Origin: Clostridia bacterium
Lineage (GTDB): Bacteria > Bacillota_A > Clostridia > Oscillospirales > CAG-272
DNA: 64,000 bases
NCBI GenBank assembly: GCA_017445115.1
Contig: JAFSUU010000021.1
Location: 12,304-76,303 of the forward strand
Reading direction: 5' to 3'
Positions 44,749 to 53,109 of the stretch are shown here, piece by piece; the stretch's first letter is position 1; every line of letters begins with the position of its first letter. Position numbers and translations under genes: made by a program. The notes beneath the pieces are model-generated. The model was given only the letters and a program-made list of their open reading frames with translations, was not told where the DNA came from and ran no database searches.

Positions 44749-46014
44749 TCAGTTGTTTGATTTCGCCGCCTCGCAGCATTCCGCCGCGGCGAGTATACCG
44801 AGTTTCCCCGCTTCAAATGTGATACCGCCCTGAAGAAAAGCGGTGTAGGGCGGGCGGAGCGGACCGTCGGCGGAGAGCTCTATCGACGAACCTCCGACGA
44901 AAGCGCCTGCCGCCATTACGACGGGATCGGCGTAGCCGGGCATTGCCCAGGGCTCCGGCGAAACGTAAGAATCGACGGGAGACGCCGACTGGATCCCGCG
45001 GCAAAATCCGACGAGACCTTCCGGTGTGCCGAGCGAGACTGTCTGTATTATATCCGATCTGCGCTCGGACGCTTCGGGTGAGACTTTATAGCCGAGCGAG
45101 TCGAAAACGTAAGCGGCGAAATGCGCCGTTTTGAGCGCTTCGGCGACAACGTGAGGCGCGAGAAAGAGTCCGCGGAGCATATTTCTGTTCTGTCCGAGGG
45201 AAGCCCCCGCCTCGATCCCGATTCCGGGGGACGAAAGCCTGTATCCGCAAAGCTCTACGGCGCGCGGAGAACCGACGATGTAGCCGCCGATATCCGCCAT
45301 TCCGCCGCCGGGATTCTTTATGAGAGATCCGATCATGAGATCCGCGCCGACCGACGCGGGCTCTTTAGTTTCGGTGAATTCTCCGTAACAGTTGTCGACA
45401 ACGACGTATATATCGCGCCCTGCCCATTCTTTTGCAAGGCGAGCGATCTTGCCTATCTCGTCTACAGTCAGCGTTTTGCGGTTCAAATATCCTTTTGAGC
45501 GCTGGATGAACACGACTTTTAGCGTGTCACGGCAATTTTCTATCGCGGCTTTGAGCGCGGGAAGATCGACCGTTCCGTTTTTCAGCGGTACTTCACGGTA
45601 TGAGACTCCGAAATCCGCGAGCGATCCGTCGCCGGATTTTCCTGTCGTTCCGATCACGTCGCCGAGCGTGTCATACGGCGCGCCTGTCGCTGAAAGCAGA
45701 GTGTCGCCGGGGCGGAGAAGTCCGAAAAGCCCTATGGTCAGCGCGTGAGTTCCGCAGATTATGGCGGGGCGCATAAATCCCGCTTCGCCGCCGAAGATCT
45801 TTGCGGCTATTCTGTCTATCGCGTCGCGCCCCGAGTCTCCGTAACCGTAACCTGTCGATCCGGCGAACATTGCCTCGGAGACCCTTTCCTCCCGAAAAAC
45901 GTCGAGAACTTTTTCCGTGTTTTGAAACGCGACGCAGTCTATTTCATCGAAAATACTCTTCAGAGACGCTTCCGCTTCCGCACCGAGCGCGCGGAGCTTT
46001 TCCGATATCTGCAT
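44749..46014 (-). CDS. Methionine gamma-lyase family PLP protein (YnbB-like)
   Basis: A 421-residue fold-type I PLP protein of the family once called 'aluminium resistance protein'. TGYGYGDSGRDAIDRIAAKIFGGE-like N-terminal segments, FIQRSKGYLNRKTLTVDEIG, VVDNCYGEFTETKEP and the PLP lysine in LIKNPGGGMADIGGYIVG identify it. The substrate is unproven; family members are predicted to split C-S bonds. ATG 46014 follows AAAGGACG; an in-frame ATG at 46104 lies upstream of the promoter. First gene of the gpsA-thiI operon. Confidence 0.9.
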   Translation of the reverse strand: MQISEKLRALGAEAEASLKSIFDEIDCVAFQNTEKVLDVFREERVSEAMFAGSTGYGYGDSGRDAIDRIAAKIFGGEAGFMRPAIICGTHALTIGLFGLLRPGDTLLSATGAPYDTLGDVIGTTGKSGDGSLADFGVSYREVPLKNGTVDLPALKAAIENCRDTLKVVFIQRSKGYLNRKTLTVDEIGKIARLAKEWAGRDIYVVVDNCYGEFTETKEPASVGADLMIGSLIKNPGGGMADIGGYIVGSPRAVELCGYRLSSPGIGIEAGASLGQNRNMLRGLFLAPHVVAEALKTAHFAAYVFDSLGYKVSPEASERRSDIIQTVSLGTPEGLVGFCRGIQSASPVDSYVSPEPWAMPGYADPVVMAAGAFVGGSSIELSADGPLRPPYTAFLQGGITFEAGKLGILAAAECCEAAKSNN

Positions 46015-46059
46015 ATTTTTCGTCCTTTCGGAACATTTTTTATTTGTGATACAAAAAAT

Positions 46060-46088
46060 ATTATACACCGACAGAACAAAAATGTAAA
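46060..46088 (-). promoter_or_regulatory. Promoter of the methionine gamma-lyase family/gpsA/thiI operon
   Basis: On the minus strand: TTTACA (46088-46083), a 17-bp spacer and TATAAT (46065-46060), about 45 bases before the start codon. Confidence 0.8.
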
Positions 46089-46170
46089 TAGCAACTCTCC
46101 TCAATTATTTCCACTTATGAAACGCGAAAATGCGCGAAAAATAACAGTGAAAACAATATGGGGGAACGGT

Positions 46171-46419
46171 ATGAAAAACAAAAACGAAAATGCAGATAAA
46201 ATCAGTGTGATACCCGACGGAGACACGGCGTGGGATCCGTTCGAGAGTATGCCGCTCGAGCTTATGATGCTCGTCGAGACGAGAGTCGACGCGCTTTCGA
46301 GATACCGGATGCTCGGTGATGACGCGAAGGAAAGAGCGGAAGCGCGTGCGAGAGCGGCGAAAGGGAGAATTGAAAAAGAGAGAGTGATCGACGCCATTGA
46401 AAGAGGAGAGATATTCTGA
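46171..46419 (+). CDS. Small hypothetical protein
   Basis: An 82-residue soluble, charged, mostly helical protein. It has a recognisable ordered middle (AWDPFESMPLELMMLVETRVDALSRY, split here only for length) and an arginine/alanine-rich helix near the end (AKERAEARARAAKGR). ATG 46171 is favoured because GGGGGAA lies just upstream; ATG 46117 has no site. A terminator follows at once, which supports a real gene. No family recognised. Confidence 0.55.
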   Translation: MKNKNENADKISVIPDGDTAWDPFESMPLELMMLVETRVDALSRYRMLGDDAKERAEARARAAKGRIEKERVIDAIERGEIF

Positions 46420-46440
46420 CGCGTTGAAAAAAGCGAGCGG

Positions 46441-46470
46441 AAAACGGGTTTTAACGCCCGTTTTTCTCTT
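46441..46470 (+). terminator. Terminator after the small hypothetical gene
   Basis: AAAACGGG pairs with CCCGTTTT around TTTTAACG, followed by T-rich sequence (TTTTTCTCTTTTTT). Confidence 0.82.
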
Positions 46471-46506
46471 TTTTGCGCCGTATATAATATTTTTTTAAGA
46501 AACCTA

Positions 46507-46549
46507 TTTATTTTTTCAAAAAAATATATTATAATATTATGAATATAAT
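46507..46549 (+). promoter_or_regulatory. AT-rich promoter region of zapA and the envelope gene run
   Basis: Two perfect TATAAT boxes lie at 46530-46535 and 46544-46549. The first has a weak -35, TTTATT at 46507-46512, at 17 bp. Which is used cannot be told from sequence. Confidence 0.55.
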
Positions 46550-46607
46550 GGCTCAATATGCGCTGTTTTGAAATTATTATTTTAATATTTTAAGAGGAGA
46601 TAGAATC

Positions 46608-47117
46608 ATGGAAAAGAAAAGGTACGAAATTCTCGTAGCAGGCTGCCAGCTCGCCATCATCACAGACGAGAGAGAAGAGTTCGTGAACTCCGTTGTCGAG
46701 ACGATCGACCGCGAGATCCGCGAAGTCACCGCCGCAACAAAGCGCAGCTCCAATCTCGACGCGGCTATCCTTTGCGCCATCGAGTATTACAGCGAGAAGG
46801 TAAAGGCGGAGAAGAGAGCGAGAAATCTCGAGGCGCAGATCTCGCTTTACGACGCTAACCTCAGACGTTTCCGCGAGGAGAACCTTGCGCTTCGTTCAAA
46901 GCTCGAAGAACTCGGCGTTACGCCTGAGACAGCTCCCGTTGAAGCATCTGTGAAGACCGAGGAACCGAAAGCCGAAACGCCGAAGAAGAGCGCAAAGGCA
47001 GAAGAGCCGAAAGCTGAAAAGTCGGAGCAGATACCGCTTGAAGGCGCCGCAAAGGACGAGGCGAGAGCCGCAAGACTTCGCGCGATAGACGAGCTTCTCG
47101 GAAGAGGAAAGAAATAA
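46608..47117 (+). CDS. zapA: Cell division protein ZapA with charged C-terminal tail
   Basis: A 169-residue protein whose first 95 residues match ZapA, which bundles FtsZ filaments at the division site: YEILVAGCQLAIITDEREEF, a helix with SNLDAAILCAIEYYSEKV, then coiled coil. Residues about 105-150 are a low-complexity K/E/P/A segment (EEPKAETPKKSAKAEEPKAE) followed by an R/A-rich helix, making the protein longer than typical ZapA of 80-110 residues. AAGAGGAG precedes ATG 46608. The U32 peptidase gene starts one base after the stop. Confidence 0.9.
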   Translation: MEKKRYEILVAGCQLAIITDEREEFVNSVVETIDREIREVTAATKRSSNLDAAILCAIEYYSEKVKAEKRARNLEAQISLYDANLRRFREENLALRSKLEELGVTPETAPVEASVKTEEPKAETPKKSAKAEEPKAEKSEQIPLEGAAKDEARAARLRAIDELLGRGKK

Positions 47118-47118
47118 T

Positions 47119-49212
47119 TTGTCGGTGAAACAAGGCAAATTACCCGAACTTCTCGCGCCCGCGGGCTCTCCCGAGGCGCTTGACGCCGCGATCGAGGCGG
47201 GAGCCGACGCCGTATATTTCGGAGCGGGTTCTTTCAACGCGAGAATGAGGGCGAAGAATTTTACAGAGGGGGAACTTGCGGACGCGCTCTCGAAATGCGT
47301 CGCGTACGGAGTAAAAACGTACGTGACCGTCAACACGAGAGTGAAAGATCCCGAACTGCCTGCAGTTCTGTCTCTTGCCGAGGATCTGTATCTCGGCGGC
47401 GCAGCGGCGCTCATAGTTGCCGATATCGGCGCCGCGTCGATGATACGGGAGAGGATCCCGCGCTTTGAGCTCCATGCGAGCACACAGCTTTCCGGACACT
47501 CCGTTTTTGATGCCGCAGAACTTCAAAGACTCGGGTTTTCGAGGATGGTTTGCCCGCGCGAGATATCTTGCCGCGAACTTGCAAGTCTTTGTTCCGACTC
47601 GCCGATAGAGATAGAGGCGTTCGTACACGGAGCGCACTGCGTTTCGTTTTCGGGGCAGTGCCTTATGAGCTTTGCGATGGGCGGACGAAGCGGGAACCGC
47701 GGTATGTGCGCGCAGCCGTGCAGACTTCCTTTTTCGATCGAGGGAGTGAAAAACTCACACCCGCTGAGCTTGAAAGATATGTGTCTTGCGGGAGATATCC
47801 CGGAGCTCATATCCTGCGGAGTGTCGTCTCTCAAGATCGAGGGAAGACAGAAAAGCGCTGATTACGTTTACGGCGTAACAAAGATATACAGACGGCTTCT
47901 CGATGAGAGACGCCGCGTTTCGGAACAAGAACTTCGCGAACTGTCGGATCTTTTCAGCCGCGACGGCTTTTCGGACGGATATTTCAAAGGGAATTACCGT
48001 TCGATGCTCGGCGTCAGAGACGAGGATGAAAGGCCGTACGCTTCAGGCTTCCCCGGGCTGACGAGAAAAATACCGCTTGATGCGAAACTCGTCGTGAAAG
48101 AAGGGGAAAGACCTGTTCTTTCGTATACGGACGGGAAAAGGACCGCTTCCGCGGAGGGAGAGGTGTCGCCGCGCCGTGAAGCCGGCGTACCGATGGACCC
48201 CGCCGTTGCGCGTGAAAAAGCGGGAAAGCTCGGCGGTACTCCGTTCGTTCTCCGTTCTTTTGAGACGGAAATAGATGATTCTGCCGCGTTCTCGCTGTCT
48301 GAACTGAACGCGATGAGGCGGGAGGCGGTAAAATCTCTTTCGTCGCCGAATAATGTCTCGAAAAATGATTTTTCTGTACTCACGCCACCGGATCACGGAA
48401 AAAAGAGCATTCCCGCCCGCCGTATTCTGACGGCGGAGTTTGCAGACTATTCGCAGATCCCGGGCGAGGCTTTTGAATTCTTCGATAAGATATACGTACC
48501 GCTCACAGACGCAAAGAACGCCGACGGCGAAAAGATCTGCGTCGCAGCGGATCCTCTGACGTACGACACGGAAGCGGAAAGTTTTGTACGCGAAGTCAAG
48601 GCGATCGGAGGCGAGGTGCTCGTGAACGGTATGGGACAGGCTGAACTTGCCGTATCGGCAGGCGCCGTTCCGGTCGGTTCTTTCAGATTAAACGTGACGA
48701 ACTCCCGCGCTGCCGAGGCACTGTCGGATCTGCTGTCTGTCGTTACGGTATCACCCGAATCTCCCGCGGCGATCTGCAGAGATATCGCGGGCGAGACGTC
48801 GCTTATAGTTTACGGAAAATTGCCGTTGATGCACACGGAGAGGTGTGCGCTCTCGGACGGCGGTGCCGTTTGTCCTTTCGGCGGAGCGGGAGGCAGAACG
48901 TATCCGCATCCCGAAAAAAGAGCGGGAAAGGCTGCCGGAAAATTCTGCGACGGGACAAGATGTCTCGGCGTAATGACCGACAGGACGGGGACTTCGTTTG
49001 AAATACGCGGTCTTTCGGATTGCTCGAACATAATATATAACTCCGCGCCGATATATATGGCTGACAAAAAGGAGTTTCTTGACAGTTGTTTTGCCGACAG
49101 ACTTCATTTTATTTTCACGACCGAGAGTAAGGCGGAGTGCGCCGGTGTTATCGCGGCGTACAAAAATGGACTTCCGCCGCGCGACACGGCGAAGATCAGA
49201 AGGCTGAAATAA
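47119..49212 (+). CDS. U32 family peptidase / RlhA-like protein
   Basis: A 697-residue protein of the U32 (DUF3656-containing) type. The N-terminal half is a barrel-like domain starting LPELLAPAGSPEALDAAIEA. The cysteine motif EAFVHGAHCVSFSGQCLMSF followed by GGRSGNRGMCAQPCRL is the U32 signature. E. coli RlhA and related proteins hydroxylate 23S rRNA C2501, so an RNA-modifying role is as likely as proteolysis. TTG 47119 best fits AGAGGAAAG; GTG 47125 is an alternative. Downstream of zapA in one operon. Confidence 0.9.
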   Translation: MSVKQGKLPELLAPAGSPEALDAAIEAGADAVYFGAGSFNARMRAKNFTEGELADALSKCVAYGVKTYVTVNTRVKDPELPAVLSLAEDLYLGGAAALIVADIGAASMIRERIPRFELHASTQLSGHSVFDAAELQRLGFSRMVCPREISCRELASLCSDSPIEIEAFVHGAHCVSFSGQCLMSFAMGGRSGNRGMCAQPCRLPFSIEGVKNSHPLSLKDMCLAGDIPELISCGVSSLKIEGRQKSADYVYGVTKIYRRLLDERRRVSEQELRELSDLFSRDGFSDGYFKGNYRSMLGVRDEDERPYASGFPGLTRKIPLDAKLVVKEGERPVLSYTDGKRTASAEGEVSPRREAGVPMDPAVAREKAGKLGGTPFVLRSFETEIDDSAAFSLSELNAMRREAVKSLSSPNNVSKNDFSVLTPPDHGKKSIPARRILTAEFADYSQIPGEAFEFFDKIYVPLTDAKNADGEKICVAADPLTYDTEAESFVREVKAIGGEVLVNGMGQAELAVSAGAVPVGSFRLNVTNSRAAEALSDLLSVVTVSPESPAAICRDIAGETSLIVYGKLPLMHTERCALSDGGAVCPFGGAGGRTYPHPEKRAGKAAGKFCDGTRCLGVMTDRTGTSFEIRGLSDCSNIIYNSAPIYMADKKEFLDSCFADRLHFIFTTESKAECAGVIAAYKNGLPPRDTAKIRRLK

Positions 49213-49223
49213 AGGTATTTTTT

Positions 49224-49670
49224 ATGGAAATTTGCGTTAAAGTCAAAAAACTGCGCGACGACGCGAAACTGCCCGTCTATGCGACGGACGGTTCCGCCGC
49301 CGCGGATATATGCTATGCGGGCGACGGCGATATCGTGATCGCGCCCGGTGAGACTGCGATGGTCCCGAGCGGACTTTCGATCTCAATGGGAAGACGCGAC
49401 GTTGCGGCGTTCATATACGCGAGAAGCGGGCTTGCTTCAAAAAGAGGCATCGCTCCCGCCAACTGTGTCGGCGTGATAGACAGCGATTACAGAGGTGAGA
49501 TAAAAGTCGCTCTCAGAAATCATTCGGCGGAACCGTTCACCGTTTCGCCCGGCGACAGGATCGCTCAACTTGCGATAGCTCCCGTATTTCGCGCCTCGTT
49601 TGAAGAGGCGGACGCTCTTGACGAGACAGAACGTGCCGAAGGTGGATTCGGCTCGACGGGAATAAAGTAA
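49224..49670 (+). CDS. dut: dUTP diphosphatase
   Basis: A 148-residue trimeric dUTPase giving dUMP and keeping uracil out of DNA. The five motifs are present, including GSAAADICYA, YARSGLASKRGI, NCVGVIDSDYRGEIKVAL, GDRIAQLAI and the C-terminal RAEGGFGSTG that closes over the site. ATG 49224 follows AAAGG. It starts 11 bases after the U32 gene. Confidence 0.95.
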   Translation: MEICVKVKKLRDDAKLPVYATDGSAAADICYAGDGDIVIAPGETAMVPSGLSISMGRRDVAAFIYARSGLASKRGIAPANCVGVIDSDYRGEIKVALRNHSAEPFTVSPGDRIAQLAIAPVFRASFEEADALDETERAEGGFGSTGIK

Positions 49671-49687
49671 ACGGTAAGGTTTTTAAG

Positions 49688-50269
49688 ATGAAAAGACTGA
49701 TACTTGCGTCAAAATCTCCGAGACGCGATGAGATACTTGATCTTGTAGGCTATCGCCACGAGATCGTCGTCTCAGATGCCGATGAAGCCGTCCCGGAAGG
49801 AACTGCGGCGAGTGACGCCGTCGCGGTAATTTCGCAAAGAAAGGCTGCTGCGGTACTCGCGGAAACGGAGGGCGACAGAGTCGTGCTCGCCGCTGACACC
49901 GTTGTAGAGTCACGCGGCAAAATATTCGGCAAGCCGAAGAGCGCTGACGACGCGAGAGCCATGCTGAATGAGATGTCGGGAGGATGTCACCTTGTCCACA
50001 CCGGCGTTACGGTGACCGACGGAGAAAAAACGGTCACGGAAACTGTTACGACAAAGGTATTTATGAGAACTCTGTCGGAAAAAGAGACAGAAGGATACAT
50101 CGCGAGCGGAGAACCTTTCGACAAAGCGGGAGCTTACGGCATCCAGGGGATAGCCGGAGCGTTCGTGGAAAAACTCGAAGGCGATTATTTTAACGTGATG
50201 GGACTGCCGATCTGCCGTGTTTCCGAAATTCTGAAAGATTTCGGAATAGATCTTTTCGGCAAAAACTGA
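49688..50269 (+). CDS. maf: Maf family nucleotide pyrophosphatase
   Basis: A 193-residue protein of the Maf/YhdE family, which hydrolyses dTTP, UTP and modified nucleotides. LILASKSPRRDEIL near the start, VVLAADTVVESRGKIFGKP, and EPFDKAGAYGIQGIAGAFVE hold the conserved active-site residues. AAGGTT-type weak site upstream of ATG 49688. Family members affect septum formation in Bacillus, and the gene often precedes mreB, as here. Confidence 0.94.
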   Translation: MKRLILASKSPRRDEILDLVGYRHEIVVSDADEAVPEGTAASDAVAVISQRKAAAVLAETEGDRVVLAADTVVESRGKIFGKPKSADDARAMLNEMSGGCHLVHTGVTVTDGEKTVTETVTTKVFMRTLSEKETEGYIASGEPFDKAGAYGIQGIAGAFVEKLEGDYFNVMGLPICRVSEILKDFGIDLFGKN

Positions 50270-50282
50270 TTCAGAAAACCGC

Positions 50283-50302
50283 GCGGCGGAGTCGCCGCTT
50301 TT
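50283..50302 (+). terminator. Weak hairpin between maf and mreB
   Basis: GCGGCG and CGCCGC pair around GAGT, followed by TTTT. It could attenuate read-through into mreB. Confidence 0.4.
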
Positions 50303-50316
50303 GAAAGGGATAAAAA

Positions 50317-51327
50317 ATGAGTAAAAGTATAGGAATAGATCTCGGTACCGCCAATACGATAGTGTACGTCAGGGGACGCGGCATCGCGCTTCGCGAACCG
50401 TCTGTCGTCGCCGTGGAATCGAGAAGCAAGAGAGTCGTCGCAGTCGGAAACGAAGCAAAGCTTATGCTCGGCAAAACCCCCGGCTCGATCGTAGCCATGA
50501 GACCGCTTAAGGACGGCGTTATCGCCGAATTCGACTACACAACGCAGATGCTCCGCCACTTCTTTAAGAAAGTCTCCGGCAACACCGTGTTTTCAAGACC
50601 GCGCGTTATGATCTGCGTGCCTTACGGAGTTACCGAGGTCGAAAAAAGAGCGGTGCAGGACGTCACTCTCGAAGCGGGAGCGCAAAGTGTCGGACTTATT
50701 GAGGAACCTATCGCCGCCGCAATAGGATCGGGACTTAAGGTCGAATCCGCAAGAGGAAGCATGATCGTCGATATCGGCGGCGGCACGACCGAGGTCGCAG
50801 TGACCAGCCTTGGCGGCATCGTTCTTTCGACGTCGCTTCGTACCGCGGGCGATGAACTTGATGACGCGATCGTTTCCTACATAAAGAGAAAATATAATAT
50901 TCTGATCGGCGAGGTCACCGCAGAACAGCTTAAAAAGAGTATAGGAAGCGTCCATCCAGCCGCGGACCGCGGGTCGATGGAAGTCAGAGGCAGAAATCTC
51001 AGAAACGGACTTCCCGCAATAATCACCGTTAATTCAGCCGAGATAAGGGAAGCTATGGGTGAACAGCTCACGCACATTATAGAGTGCATCAGGACCACCC
51101 TTGAGAATACACCGCCCGAGCTGTCGAGCGATATATACGACAACGGCATAATGCTGTCCGGAGGCGGAGCGCTTCTCGCGGGACTCGATATCCTTATAAC
51201 TCAGATCACCGGGATCAGAGCGATCATTTCAAAGAATCCGCTCGACAGTATCGCGGTTGGCATCGGACACGTGATCGAGAACGATACAGAGGGTATAAGC
51301 TACAGAAACCGCAACAAAGCTCTGTGA
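50317..51327 (+). CDS. mreB: Rod shape-determining protein MreB
   Basis: A 336-residue actin-like protein that organises cell-wall elongation. GIDLGTANTIVYVRGRGI (phosphate 1), MIVDIGGGTTEVAVTSLGGI (phosphate 2) and MLSGGGALLAGLD (adenosine) mark the actin fold. Normal length. GAAAGGGAT lies upstream of ATG 50317. First gene of the mreBCD block. Confidence 0.97.
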   Translation: MSKSIGIDLGTANTIVYVRGRGIALREPSVVAVESRSKRVVAVGNEAKLMLGKTPGSIVAMRPLKDGVIAEFDYTTQMLRHFFKKVSGNTVFSRPRVMICVPYGVTEVEKRAVQDVTLEAGAQSVGLIEEPIAAAIGSGLKVESARGSMIVDIGGGTTEVAVTSLGGIVLSTSLRTAGDELDDAIVSYIKRKYNILIGEVTAEQLKKSIGSVHPAADRGSMEVRGRNLRNGLPAIITVNSAEIREAMGEQLTHIIECIRTTLENTPPELSSDIYDNGIMLSGGGALLAGLDILITQITGIRAIISKNPLDSIAVGIGHVIENDTEGISYRNRNKAL

Positions 51328-51348
51328 TAATTATCGAAGGAGGGCAAA

Positions 51349-52191
51349 ATGCCTCGTTTCGTAAAAACTAAATTCTTCCTTGTCCTCGTGATACTGATGA
51401 TAGTGTTTACGGTCGTGCCGTCGGTAATGTCGATGGTCGGCGCGGGCGGCTACGTCAGAAACGCGGTCAACGTGATATTGACGCCGGTCAGAAGTCTTTT
51501 CTCATACGCTTCGGACGCGTTCTCCGGCTTTGCTTCGTATTTCACGAAATTCGATGAGATCGTTGACGAGAACAACCGCCTTCGCGATGAGCTCTCGTCG
51601 CTCAAGGACAGGTTGTCAAACGCCGAAGAGATCGAGAAGATGAACGAATGGCTGTACGGATATCTCGAATTGAAGCGTGAGCGCGAGGATTTCAAATACG
51701 TCGATTGTAAGGTCACGGGGTCTGAATCGGGCAATTATATGACTGTCTTTATCCTTGACCGCGGCTCTACGAGCGGGATCAAAAAGGATATGTGCGCTAT
51801 CACCGAGTACGGCGTCGTCGGCTACGTCAAAGAGGTCGGCGCGACCTGGTGCAAGGTCGTGACTTTGCTTGAATCAAAGACCGCGATCGGCGCTTACATT
51901 CAAAGGACCGACGAGATCGGAGTCGTTGAGGGCGATTTCAATCTCGCGTCGTCCGGGCTCTGCAAAATGCTGTATATCTCATCCGAGTCGGACGTAAAGC
52001 CGGGAGACCGTATTCTGACGAGCGGTTACGGCAGCGTTTATCCGCGCGGACTTTTGATAGGATACGTTGAGAGCGTCGAAGCGGATCCGAATATGCAGAC
52101 TCTCGTCGCGTATATAAGACCGTCTGAAGAGCTTAAGGATATCAAAAAGCTCATGATAATCACCGATTACGAGGTGACGCCCGATGAGTGA
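51349..52191 (+). CDS. mreC: Rod shape-determining protein MreC
   Basis: A 280-residue bitopic membrane protein. One N-terminal helix (about 8-28) is followed by a coiled coil (ENNRLRDELSSLKDRLSNAE) and the beta-barrel-like extracytoplasmic domain (VTGSESGNYMTVFILDRGST, GVVGYVKEVGATWCKVVTLL, GDRILTSGYGSVYPRGLLIG). It links MreB to the wall synthases. GAAGGAGGG precedes ATG 51349. It overlaps mreD by 8 bases. Confidence 0.96.
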   Translation: MPRFVKTKFFLVLVILMIVFTVVPSVMSMVGAGGYVRNAVNVILTPVRSLFSYASDAFSGFASYFTKFDEIVDENNRLRDELSSLKDRLSNAEEIEKMNEWLYGYLELKREREDFKYVDCKVTGSESGNYMTVFILDRGSTSGIKKDMCAITEYGVVGYVKEVGATWCKVVTLLESKTAIGAYIQRTDEIGVVEGDFNLASSGLCKMLYISSESDVKPGDRILTSGYGSVYPRGLLIGYVESVEADPNMQTLVAYIRPSEELKDIKKLMIITDYEVTPDE

Positions 52192-53068
52192 CGACAGACG
52201 AAAGAGAAACGCGTCCGAAAAGCAGAGGATGCGCCTTCCCGACGGGACGTGGGGATTTTATATGGGAGAGACCGGCGGTCAACAAAAAAGGACGCCCTCT
52301 CACAGCGCACCTCAGCGCGCCGTGTCAGATACAAACGATGCAGGGAAGCACAAACTTTTTCCATCTCTCTCTTTGAACGCCAAAGAGCGTCTTGAAGCCG
52401 AGGAGAGGAAAAAGAGTATAAGAGCGCGCCGTGCCGCGGCGACCGCAGAGAACAGAAAAAAGATCGCGGAAAGGGCGCCGGAAAACAAAAAGTTCTATCA
52501 CGTTATACTCGACCGTTTGAATATGTGGCGGCTCGGTATCTCGGTCAATCTCGACAGCCTAGTAAAGGCGTTGATAATCGGGGCGCTTATCATAGTGTTT
52601 TCAATGCTCCAGATAACGGTGTTTTCCAAACTCCGTCCTTTCGGGGCGACACCTGATCTGATGCTTCCGCTCGTTGTGGCGATAGGCATCACCGAGGGAG
52701 AGAGATGGGGAGGCGTCTCAGGTCTTGCCGCGGCGTTCATCATAGAGTGCCTCGGCTCTGCCGGCATTACGCTTTTGCCGCTTCTTTACGTTCCGTGCGG
52801 GTTTATTGCGGGCGTGCTCGGAACCTATTATATGAGAGATTCTTTAGCGCTTCGAGCGCTGTTCACCGCTTTGTCCGGTTTGCTTCGTTCGGCAGTTACG
52901 CTGATATACGTCTATGTATCGTTTAACTCGCCTTCCTTCTCCGAGGTCATCGGAAAGGTGATAGCGCCGGAATATTTGTCCACTGTCGTATTTGCGGTAC
53001 TGCCCCACGTCGCAGCCTGGCTTGCGATGAAGCCGTACCATAAAACAAGGGCCGAAAGAGTGGAGTAG
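52184..53068 (+). CDS. mreD: Rod shape-determining protein MreD with long N-terminal extension
   Basis: A 294-residue protein. The C-terminal 170 residues are a five-to-six helix MreD domain (FGATPDLMLPLVVAIGITEG, PCGFIAGVLGTYYM). The first 125 residues are hydrophilic and strongly basic (KRNASEKQRMRLPDGTWGFY, RKKSIRARRAAATAENRKKI), predicted cytoplasmic and disordered. MreD is normally about 160-180 residues, so this extension is unusual. An overlap of 8 bases with mreC supports the start at ATG 52184. It bridges MreC and the PBP2 encoded next. Confidence 0.88.
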   Translation: MSDDRRKRNASEKQRMRLPDGTWGFYMGETGGQQKRTPSHSAPQRAVSDTNDAGKHKLFPSLSLNAKERLEAEERKKSIRARRAAATAENRKKIAERAPENKKFYHVILDRLNMWRLGISVNLDSLVKALIIGALIIVFSMLQITVFSKLRPFGATPDLMLPLVVAIGITEGERWGGVSGLAAAFIIECLGSAGITLLPLLYVPCGFIAGVLGTYYMRDSLALRALFTALSGLLRSAVTLIYVYVSFNSPSFSEVIGKVIAPEYLSTVVFAVLPHVAAWLAMKPYHKTRAERVE

Positions 53069-53109
53069 GCGCGTTTTACAGTTAAATTAATGAGAGAGGA
53101 GGTTTTTCC

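Noticed and set aside
46117..46170. Upstream ATG for the small protein at 46171
   Set aside because: No ribosome site lies before 46117, whereas GGGGGAA precedes 46171.
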